Part shown: positions 6,750 to 11,640 of the stretch, piece by piece
Position numbering within the stretch: position 1 is the stretch's first letter
Layout: each line of letters starts with the position of its first letter
DNA from: Candidatus Electrothrix marina
GTDB taxonomy: Bacteria > Desulfobacterota > Desulfobulbia > Desulfobulbales > Desulfobulbaceae
Assembly (NCBI GenBank): GCA_004028495.1
Contig: MTKS01000004.1
Span: 1-11,640, forward strand
DNA length: 11,640 nucleotides
Direction: 5' to 3'
Program-made: the position numbers and the translations under genes
Notes under the pieces: model-generated
Told to the model about the DNA's origin: nothing
Databases searched by the model: none
The model's input: only the letters and a program-made list of their open reading frames with translations

Positions 6750-7841
6750 TTGACACTACAACCGCTCATTCTGCACACTGATTGGTCACGCTCCTGGGGC
6801 GGCCAGGAAATACGTACACTTACCGAGCTGCGAGAACTGAAAAAATTAGGCTTCCGCGTCGGCATGGTTGTTCGAGAGGGAGCTGAGCTTGCCCGGCGCG
6901 GCGAGGCCGAGGGTATCCCGGTCCATTACATCGACTTTTCTTCCAAATTCAATCTTGCTGCCTGGCGGGACCTGTATAAACTGATTCGCCGCCTCCAACC
7001 TGCCGTCATCAATACCCATTCATCGGAAGACTCCTGGATGGCCGGTTGCCTGGCAAGAATCTGTGGAGTTCCCCTGGTCATTAAAACCCGGCATGTTCTG
7101 GCCTCGATTTCTTCCTCCTTCAGCTATAACGCTTTTGCCCATATCGTTTTCGCCTGCAGCGAGTCTATCGCCGATCAACTGGCGGAACAGAAGGTGCGGA
7201 AGGAAAAAATTATTGTTCAATCCACAGGTATTGATGAAGAACGTTTTCGTTTTTCCGCTCAGGATCGCCAGGAGATCCGCGAGCAATACGGGATAGGCGA
7301 GCAGGATATTCTAGTAGGAAATATTTCTTTTCTACGGGAATATAAAGGACATCAATTTATTGCCCGTACGGCAGCAACCCTGCCGGAAAAATATAAATTC
7401 ATGATTGTCGGCGGTGGCAACGGGCGTGCAATCCTGGAGAAAGATATTGCTGAGGCGGGTGTTGGAGATCGGTTCATTCTGACCGGTCATAAGGAAGATC
7501 CTGAACGCTTTTTTTCCGCCTTGGATATTATCTTTTTTTCCTCCTATGAAACCGAAGGCATTTCCCAGTCCTTTATCCAAGGCTTGCTTTACGGAATGCC
7601 CCTGCTGGTCTGCCGGACCCCTTCTCTTCTTGAACCCTTAGAGTTCGTCAAACGGTACCGGGCTGTTGATTATAATGATCTGGCTGCGGCCAAGGCAGGC
7701 CTACTTGAGTTGGCAGAACATCTCCAGCGGGATGAAGAGATGATTGAGCAGCAGCGGCAGGATATTGCCGGAAAATACGGCATGAAGGCTATGATTGAGA
7801 ACATCCTTCGTGTTTATGCGGGATATGGTGTTGAGGTTTAG
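6750..7841 (+). CDS. glycosyltransferase, GT4 family (GT-B fold)
   Basis: This 363-aa enzyme probably transfers a sugar from a nucleotide-sugar donor onto lipopolysaccharide, an exopolysaccharide or another acceptor. The N-terminal acceptor domain has the glycine motif SWGGQE (15-20). The C-terminal donor domain has the FLREYKGHQF segment (194-203), with the Arg and Lys that usually bind donor phosphate, and the GGGNGR turn (221-226). The E-x7-E signature appears as Glu269 in ETEGISQSFIQ with Gln277 at the second position, a variant also known in surface-polysaccharide enzymes. There is no signal peptide or membrane span. The start is TTG at 6750, with AAGGA at 6737-6741 giving good spacing and no better in-frame start nearby. 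It is a single-gene unit with its own promoter. No other polysaccharide genes are in view, so acceptor and sugar are unknown. Confidence 0.87.
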   Translation: MTLQPLILHTDWSRSWGGQEIRTLTELRELKKLGFRVGMVVREGAELARRGEAEGIPVHYIDFSSKFNLAAWRDLYKLIRRLQPAVINTHSSEDSWMAGCLARICGVPLVIKTRHVLASISSSFSYNAFAHIVFACSESIADQLAEQKVRKEKIIVQSTGIDEERFRFSAQDRQEIREQYGIGEQDILVGNISFLREYKGHQFIARTAATLPEKYKFMIVGGGNGRAILEKDIAEAGVGDRFILTGHKEDPERFFSALDIIFFSSYETEGISQSFIQGLLYGMPLLVCRTPSLLEPLEFVKRYRAVDYNDLAAAKAGLLELAEHLQRDEEMIEQQRQDIAGKYGMKAMIENILRVYAGYGVEV

Positions 7842-7883
7842 GTTTGTTGCTTATTACTTTTCCCCGTACGCCGTATTATGAGC

Positions 7884-7920
7884 GCGTAGGTTGCGGGTGA
7901 GCTTGCGAACCCCAACAGCA
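7884..7920. repeat. REP-like imperfect hairpin
   Basis: GCGTAGGTTG begins an imperfect palindrome in which GTTG-C-GGGT pairs with ACCC-CAAC across a loop of about ten bases. The sequence resembles the GTAGGTTGGGT...ACCCAAC hairpins that are scattered through many bacterial genomes, often as REP or transposase-associated elements. That match is from memory. It sits between convergent genes. Confidence 0.45.
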
Positions 7921-7967
7921 ATCAATAACGGCGCAACAGAATGTTGAACTTCATATCCCGAACACCC

Positions 7968-7988
7968 CTCCCTTGGATCGAAAGGGAG
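7968..7988. terminator. possible terminator hairpin between convergent genes
   Basis: CTCCCTT (7968-7974) and AAGGGAG (7982-7988) form a perfect 7-bp stem with a 7-nt loop, 61 bp past the lipoprotein stop on the - strand. No T-run follows on either strand, so intrinsic termination is uncertain. Confidence 0.3.
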
Positions 7989-8048
7989 AGGTTCTCGCAT
8001 CACGAAACTTCTTTATCGGTATTGAGTTGCGTAAGTTACAACTTCCGA

Positions 8049-8432
8049 TCAGTTTTCGGTATCGGTATCGGTATCGGTATCGGTATCGGTATCGGTATCG
8101 GTATCGGTATCGGTATCGGTATCGGTATCGGTATCGGTATCGGTATTGATCTCGGTTTCGGTTTCGGTATCGCTATCGATTTCAGTATCATTTTCGGTAT
8201 CGCCCTCCTCCAGCACATCCTCCATATTCTGCGCTTGAGCATTCTGCATGGCCTGGGATTCCTTGGCCTTGTCCAGGGGCTTATTGATATACTCCACTGC
8301 CTTGCCAGCGACCTTGTCCGAGGCCTGCTCCACCACTCCGGCTTCCTCTTTTTCACCCGAGCATCCGGCTAAGAGAACGAGGGTACCAAGCAACAACGCG
8401 CCAACCGCTGAGATCCAATTTCTTTTGTTCAT
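8049..8432 (-). CDS. small lipoprotein with C-terminal Thr-Asp repeat tail
   Basis: This 127-aa envelope lipoprotein has a signal peptide (MNKR, hydrophobic 8-22) ending in the lipobox LLAGC with Cys24, and then Ser25, which does not match the inner-membrane retention signal. Residues 26-70 are charged, with Ala/Gln-rich helical character (QASDKVAGKAVEYINKPLDK). From about residue 78 the chain is acidic: degenerate D/T/E dipeptides, then 14 exact Thr-Asp pairs (97-124) and TEN at the end. I do not recognise a family, and the function is unknown. An extended acidic spacer or divalent-cation-binding tail is speculation. AGGAGA (8440-8445) fixes the ATG at 8432. It starts 21 nt after the RACo-like gene on the same strand, so the two probably form an operon. 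The opposite-strand Gly-Ile frame over the same DNA is a shadow. Confidence 0.82.
   Translation of the reverse strand: MNKRNWISAVGALLLGTLVLLAGCSGEKEEAGVVEQASDKVAGKAVEYINKPLDKAKESQAMQNAQAQNMEDVLEEGDTENDTEIDSDTETETEINTDTDTDTDTDTDTDTDTDTDTDTDTDTDTEN
8058..8144. repeat. perfect hexanucleotide tandem repeat, 14.5 copies
   Basis: The + strand unit is GGTATC and every copy is identical from 8058 to 8144. On the - strand it encodes Thr-Asp. Degenerate hexamers of the same phase (ATTGAT, CTCGGT, TTCGGT, ATCGCT and others) continue to about 8201. This shows an older diverged array with a recently expanded or homogenised core. Copy-number change would alter protein length by two residues per unit without breaking the frame. 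Confidence 0.97.
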
Positions 8433-8453
8433 TTTATCTTCTCCTGTTGAATT

Positions 8454-9137
8454 TCAGCTGATCCCTTTCAATTTTTCCTGAACCGTCGGAAAAAGACTCA
8501 TATCCGTATGAGGAAGAAAGAGAGCAGCCATATAATGCTGCATAAATTCAGGATTCTCTGACAGCTCCATATTGGTCATAAGCTGCCGCACCGCAAGACG
8601 TTCCTGAAAGCGGTGTACATCGGAAAGACTGATTTGACAACCCAACATGGAGGCATTGCCGATATAGTAGAAATTCTCCCGATCCACATCCGGCAATAAA
8701 CCGATACAGATGGCCCGCTCCAGATCAATATAGGCCCCGAAATTTCCGGCCATAATCACCCTGTCCAGATCGTTAAATCCTAGACCGACCGACTCCAGCA
8801 GGGTCTGATAGCCGGCGTACATGGCCCCCTTGGCCCGCATCAGGTTATCCAGATCCACTTCGGTGATCACGATATCTTCCCCGATCAGGGAATCACGGGT
8901 CCAGGCCAGCACATATTCCCAGCCGTCCGCACCCTGCCGAATCCTGGGGGTATCCAGGTTTTGTCGAAACTTGCCCTGCTGGTCAATCACGCCGTTTTCC
9001 AGAAGCTCGGCCACGATGGAGATCAGGCCGGAGCCGCAGATCCCGGAAGGTTTAATATGACCGATGGTCACGATCATGGGATCAAAGGTCTCCGGATGGA
9101 TCTGAAAATTCTCAATGGCACCGCTGGAGGCCCGCAT
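8454..9137 (-). CDS. RACo-like protein, C-terminal part (after frameshift)
   Basis: This 227-aa open frame is the C-terminal part of the gene that begins at 10381. It contains the rest of the ASKHA ATPase/DUF4445 domain: IKPSGICGSGLISIV (28-42, adenosine-side glycine loop), the VDLDNLMRAKGAMYAG helix (94-109) and MAGNFGAYIDLE (129-140). The ATG at 9137 is internal. The true frame already reads FEGGGIRYG directly upstream, which is family sequence, and there is no Shine-Dalgarno sequence in front of it. It is therefore a broken-gene fragment or an artefact of a base error. Joined across the missing base, the gene would run 10381 to 8454 and encode about 642 aa, a normal length for RACo-type proteins. 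The lipoprotein gene follows after 21 nt. Confidence 0.85.
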   Translation of the reverse strand: MRASSGAIENFQIHPETFDPMIVTIGHIKPSGICGSGLISIVAELLENGVIDQQGKFRQNLDTPRIRQGADGWEYVLAWTRDSLIGEDIVITEVDLDNLMRAKGAMYAGYQTLLESVGLGFNDLDRVIMAGNFGAYIDLERAICIGLLPDVDRENFYYIGNASMLGCQISLSDVHRFQERLAVRQLMTNMELSENPEFMQHYMAALFLPHTDMSLFPTVQEKLKGIS

Positions 9138-10381
9138 CCCGTAACGGATCCCCCCGCCCTCAAAGGCGGTCCGGCGGAGCAGGCCGCACAGACCATCCAG
9201 TCCTGATTGCCCACCACAATCTCGCCGTTGGTGCCGATGTCGATGAACAGGCTCACCTTGTCCGACTTGGCCATTTGGCAGGCATGAACACCGGCCACTA
9301 TATCACCGCCTACATAGGAGGCAATACAGGGATAGAGAAAGAGACGCATGGAGGGATGGGCATGGATCCCCAGCTCGGCGGCCTTGGTCAGGGGGAATCG
9401 GCTGACACTGGGCACATATGGGGATTCCCGGAGATATTTCGGGTTCAATCCCAACAGGAGATGCGACATGATCGTATTGCCCGCCGCCATCATATAGGCA
9501 ATATCCGCCGGAGAAATAATCAGCTCGCGACAGATATCCTCAATGATCGTATTAATAGTACCGACCACCTTGTCCTGCAGGGCCTTCTGGCCGCCGGGTC
9601 GGTTGGCATAAACAATACGGGAGATCACATCCTCACCGCAGCTGATCTGTCCGTTATAGCCGGAAGACTCAGCCAGGATTTCGCCGTTGTTCAAATCAAC
9701 CAGTACCCCGGAGCAGGTGGTGGTGCCGATATCCACAGCCAGCCCGTAGAGCTTGGCCGTGGTATCACCCGCCTCCACATCAATGATTCGAAAACCACCT
9801 TGGTTACGACGGAGCAGGAGCAAGGTGATCTTCCAATCCGACTCACGCAAAACAGCAGGCAGATATTTGATCAGCTCCGGATGGTCGTAAGAAGGTTCAC
9901 CGACATGATCGGGAAAGGCCTGCCTGATCCCCCGCATCACTCGGTCCATATCAGAGATATTATCATCCAGACTGGGCGGGGTAAGCTTCAGATAGAGCTT
10001 GCTTACCGGCGGTTCAATCTCCCAGCTGCCGATCAGACTGTCCAGGGCCTTGGCCGAGATGGTGCGGGTGGTCTTGGGTTTGCGTTTCAGGGCCTTGCCG
10101 CTCTTGGAGGTCATCTCCGGAACCGTTATCTCCAGGTCCGATTCCACAGTGGACAGACAGGCCAGGCGATAGCCCTTGTCCCAGTCCTCCTGCTTGAGGT
10201 TGGCCTTGTCCGAACGCACCTCCCCCTTATTGACAACCACCTTGCATTTGCCGCAGATGCCGTCGCCGCCGCAATAGGCATGGATATATACGCCTGCCTG
10301 GGCAGCCGCATTCAGGAGGTTTTCCCCTTTATCAACAGTTGCGGTGATGTTATCCGGCAGGAAGGTAATGGTGTGCTTCAT
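9074..10381 (-). CDS. RACo-like corrinoid-activation protein, N-terminal part
   Basis: RACo-type proteins use ATP and a 2Fe-2S cluster to reduce inactive Co(II) corrinoid proteins back to Co(I) in methyl-transfer pathways. The N-terminal ferredoxin domain has Cys37-x5-Cys43-x2-Cys46 and Cys75 (CGGDGICGKC, RLACLS). A linker (about 85-210) leads into the ASKHA domain. Its phosphate loops are AVDIGTTTCSG (215-225) and FIDIGTNGEI (379-388), followed by CSAGP (401-405). After Pro405 the similarity stops because of a one-base deletion, so the last 30 or so residues are out of frame. The ATG at 10381 has GGAGC at 10387-10391. No methyltransferase or corrinoid protein is nearby to name the partner. 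The identification is firm at family level, and the substrate protein is unknown. Confidence 0.87.
   Translation of the reverse strand: MKHTITFLPDNITATVDKGENLLNAAAQAGVYIHAYCGGDGICGKCKVVVNKGEVRSDKANLKQEDWDKGYRLACLSTVESDLEITVPEMTSKSGKALKRKPKTTRTISAKALDSLIGSWEIEPPVSKLYLKLTPPSLDDNISDMDRVMRGIRQAFPDHVGEPSYDHPELIKYLPAVLRESDWKITLLLLRRNQGGFRIIDVEAGDTTAKLYGLAVDIGTTTCSGVLVDLNNGEILAESSGYNGQISCGEDVISRIVYANRPGGQKALQDKVVGTINTIIEDICRELIISPADIAYMMAAGNTIMSHLLLGLNPKYLRESPYVPSVSRFPLTKAAELGIHAHPSMRLFLYPCIASYVGGDIVAGVHACQMAKSDKVSLFIDIGTNGEIVVGNQDWMVCAACSAGPPLRAGGSVTGCGPPAVPLRIFRSIRRPLIP
9159..9172 (-). other. frameshift site in the RACo-like gene
   Basis: Reading the - strand, the expected Ala-Gly-Pro-Ala-Phe-Glu-Gly-Gly-Gly needs CCGGCCTTTGAG, but the sequence has CCGCCTTTGAG. 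One base is missing next to position 9166. The upstream frame then runs 30 codons of unrelated sequence to a stop at 9074, while the family sequence resumes in the next frame. Confidence 0.85.
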
Positions 10382-10443
10382 AAAAAGCTCCGTTCTGGGC
10401 GGAAGTATTAATGTTTTTTAATAATTGCAGTCACAGATATAAC

Positions 10444-10472
10444 AATATAGCATACCGCAGGGCGTTAAGCAA
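10444..10472 (-). promoter_or_regulatory. sigma70-type promoter of the RACo-lipoprotein operon
   Basis: On the - strand TTGCTT (10467-10472) and TATATT (10444-10449) are 17 bp apart, with a TG dinucleotide one base before the -10 (extended -10). The predicted start near 10437 gives a leader of about 56 nt to the ATG at 10381. Confidence 0.55.
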
Positions 10473-10529
10473 TAAGGTGAAAAAAATAAAAGAATTACAT
10501 CAGGAACTGGCAATCATTCTCTCTGCTGA

Positions 10530-10558
10530 TTGCACCGGACATAAAAATGCTGTATTCT
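10530..10558 (+). promoter_or_regulatory. possible promoter of the secreted Cys-repeat gene
   Basis: TTGCAC (10530-10535) and TATTCT (10553-10558) are 17 bp apart. The predicted leader is about 130 nt and contains short inverted repeats around CTGTT...AACAG (near 10574-10590) and two GTTACGG copies. I see no recognisable riboswitch. Confidence 0.35.
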
Positions 10559-10693
10559 GCCAGTTCGTAACTGTCTGTTACGGTTTAACAGTCTTTATCG
10601 GTTACGGCCTGCGGCCCCGGAATTGGACAGCCCCGTATACAATCCGTTCTGAAATGCAGAATAAAACTCATCTTCAAACAAGAGGACTTTTCA

Positions 10694-11509
10694 ATGATCT
10701 GTAGAAAGAAAACGGCGATTCTTACCCTGTCTCTGGCAACTGTCTGGTCTGTGAACGCCTTGGCAGCCCGGCCAAACAACGGTCCCAAACCACCTCCTGA
10801 GGCATATACAGCCTGCAAGGGAAAACAACCGGGGGAAAAAGCAAGCTTTACGGGCCCGATGGGCCATGCTGTCTCCGGCACATGCGAACAACAAGGAGGC
10901 GGACGCCTTTTTCTCAGACCGGATCATCTCGGCAGAGGAAACGGCAACGGGATACCGCCGGCAGCATATCGGGATTGTACCGGCAAGAGACTTGGCGATG
11001 CAGTACAAATCACCGGCCCCGCAGGGAGAACGATCTCCGGAACATGCCAATCAGACGGGGACCGACTCTATCTGCGTCTCGATTCTCCTCCAGGCATGAA
11101 CGCCGGCATGAAGCCGCATAATGGAGATCGACGCCCGCAGCCTGATGATGCTGACTTCAATGAAGAACAGTACCGGGAACCCCGGAACGGGAGCAGGCAG
11201 GACGACACTTGGAAGCAGCAAGCCCCTGATCAGAACGAGGATGAAAACTCCTACGGCAATCAGCGACAGAGCATGCCGCCCGAGGACATGCATTCCAATG
11301 TCCGGCAGCAAGCCCCCTATCAGAACGAGAATGACAGCTCCTACGGGAATCAGCAGCACCAGAACAATCCGCCGAATTCTGTTGAAAAACCGGGAGAACA
11401 ACAGAACCAACCGCAGCAGCAGCCTGTGCAAAGGCCTGCGCAAAAGCCTGAAGAAAAACCCAAGGGAGTCCTGGGCAAGATGAAAGACTTCTGGAAAAAA
11501 CTTTGGTAA
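10694..11509 (+). CDS. secreted protein with two Cys-pair repeats and Q/N/P-rich tail
   Basis: This 271-aa exported protein has a signal peptide at residues 1-25 (Arg4-Lys5-Lys6, a hydrophobic stretch, cleavage near ALAA). Two related repeats of about 45 aa follow. Residues 33-77 have PPPEAYTACKGK with Cys41 and SGTC with Cys64. Residues 88-130 have IPPAAYRDCTGK with Cys95 and SGTC with Cys118. Each ends in a short LFLR or LYLR strand, so one disulfide per repeat is likely. From about 135 the chain is disordered and rich in Gln, Asn, Pro and acidic residues, with a duplicated block (QQAPDQNE...SYGNQ and QQAPYQNE...SYGNQ). The final 15 residues (GVLGKMKDFWKKLW) form a basic, Trp-containing amphipathic helix. 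AGAGGA at 10681-10686 supports ATG 10694. Similar PP-x-AY-x2-C-x-GK...GTC repeats occur in small secreted proteins of unknown function. I assign no function. Confidence 0.85.
   Translation: MICRKKTAILTLSLATVWSVNALAARPNNGPKPPPEAYTACKGKQPGEKASFTGPMGHAVSGTCEQQGGGRLFLRPDHLGRGNGNGIPPAAYRDCTGKRLGDAVQITGPAGRTISGTCQSDGDRLYLRLDSPPGMNAGMKPHNGDRRPQPDDADFNEEQYREPRNGSRQDDTWKQQAPDQNEDENSYGNQRQSMPPEDMHSNVRQQAPYQNENDSSYGNQQHQNNPPNSVEKPGEQQNQPQQQPVQRPAQKPEEKPKGVLGKMKDFWKKLW
11216..11353 (+). repeat. direct repeat inside the secreted protein gene
   Basis: Two 48-bp blocks, 11216-11263 and 11306-11353, are close copies offset by exactly 90 bp (30 codons). They encode QQAPDQNEDENSYGNQ and QQAPYQNENDSSYGNQ. The intervening 42 bp differ from what follows the second block, so this is a partly diverged internal duplication. 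Confidence 0.85.
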
Positions 11510-11534
11510 GGGATTCAACAAAAAATACCTTACC
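11505..11534. terminator. possible terminator stem after the secreted protein gene
   Basis: GGTAAGG (11505-11511, overlapping the stop codon) pairs perfectly with CCTTACC (11528-11534) across a 16-nt A-rich loop. No T-tract follows on the + strand, so termination is only possible. Confidence 0.3.
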
Positions 11535-11550
11535 TACTTATACCGTACCC

Positions 11551-11640
11551 CGCAGGGGAAGAACTGCGGTGTTCGCCCTAAACGTTCCGTTCGATGCATT
11601 AAGCGGGCAGGCGCAGGGGCCTGCCCCTGCGATAATACAA
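11551..11640. repeat. intergenic fold-back repeat, copy 2 (runs off the window)
   Basis: The outer inverted repeat is CGCAGGGG (11551-11558) and CCCCTGCG (11624-11631). Arm 1 is built on GAAC (11561-11564) with GTTC (11571-11574), flanked by GGG and CCC. Arm 2 is a perfect 8-bp stem, GGGCAGGC (11605-11612) with GCCTGCCC (11619-11626). The tail GATAATACAA (11631-11640) is identical to that of copy 1. A second perfect hairpin, CGCAGGGG (11612-11619) with CCCCTGCG (11624-11631), competes with the first two. The element may continue beyond the window. Confidence 0.68.

Noticed and set aside
8058..8144. CRISPR array or iteron origin
   Set aside because: The unit is 6 bp with no spacers, lies in a coding frame, and has no cas or rep genes nearby.
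7941..8372. Open frame on the + strand encoding a long Gly-Ile repeat, and a - strand frame (8036-8356) encoding a Pro-Ile repeat
   Set aside because: A hexamer repeat keeps all six frames open. Only the 8049-8432 frame has a signal peptide, lipobox and ribosome site, so the others are shadows.
8454..9137. Treating the C-terminal RACo-like part as an independent gene
   Set aside because: Family sequence continues upstream of its ATG in the same frame, and no ribosome site precedes that ATG. It is one half of a frameshifted gene.
9275..10411. 378-aa open frame on the + strand
   Set aside because: It is antisense to the RACo-like gene, whose family motifs are unmistakable. It lacks recognisable domains.
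10411..10704. 97-aa + strand frame between the divergent genes
   Set aside because: It has no Shine-Dalgarno sequence, overlaps both promoter candidates and runs into the start of the well-supported secreted protein gene.
11051..11521. 156-aa hydrophobic open frame on the - strand
   Set aside because: Its Leu/Ile/Val repeats are the antisense image of the Gln/Asn/Asp-rich tail of the secreted protein. It has no ribosome site that I can see.

Overview
The window looks like a chromosomal segment of an anaerobic Gram-negative bacterium, most likely a sulfate- or sulfur-metabolising Desulfobacterota (Desulfobulbales-like) organism. This is an inference. It rests on a DUF3786 Fe-S protein, a RACo-type corrinoid-activation protein, exported and lipid-anchored proteins that imply a periplasm, and a family of intergenic fold-back repeats. 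No 16S or marker gene is present, so the taxonomy stays open.

Region 1 (about 54-4263, + strand) is a compact arsenic/thiol-redox operon behind a good sigma70-type promoter. Its order is an ArsR repressor, a 76-aa thioredoxin-fold protein, an ArsP/DUF318 permease, an exported thioredoxin, a CcdA-type membrane electron carrier, an LMW-PTP-type arsenate reductase, and a DUF3786 protein with a four-Cys iron-sulfur motif. Gaps are short and two junctions overlap (TAATG at the thioredoxin/CcdA junction, ATGA at the ArsC/DUF3786 junction). Together these genes suggest arsenate reduction and arsenical export tied to thiol relays on both sides of the inner membrane. The role of the DUF3786 protein is unknown.

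Region 2 (4264-6749) starts with a fold-back repeat (copy 1) between convergent genes. It is followed on the - strand by a stand-alone acetolactate-synthase-like ThDP enzyme with its own promoter, and by a candidate 40-aa gene with a possible promoter and a ribosome binding site. The stretch 6400-6660 holds nothing else I can support.

Region 3 (6661-8048) has a family 4 glycosyltransferase (TTG start) with a strong promoter, then a 200-bp convergent intergenic space with a REP-like hairpin.

Region 4 (8049-10472, - strand) is a two-gene operon. The first gene is RACo-like (2Fe-2S ferredoxin domain plus ASKHA ATPase) and is split by a one-base frameshift near 9166. The second is a small lipoprotein whose C-terminus is a Thr-Asp repeat encoded by 14.5 perfect copies of a hexanucleotide.

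Region 5 (10473-11640) encodes a secreted protein with two Cys-pair repeats and a Q/N/P-rich tail containing a 90-bp-period duplication. It is followed by copy 2 of the fold-back repeat at the window edge. The two copies differ by a compensatory base-pair change in their outer stem, which is the best evidence here for a structured, dispersed element.
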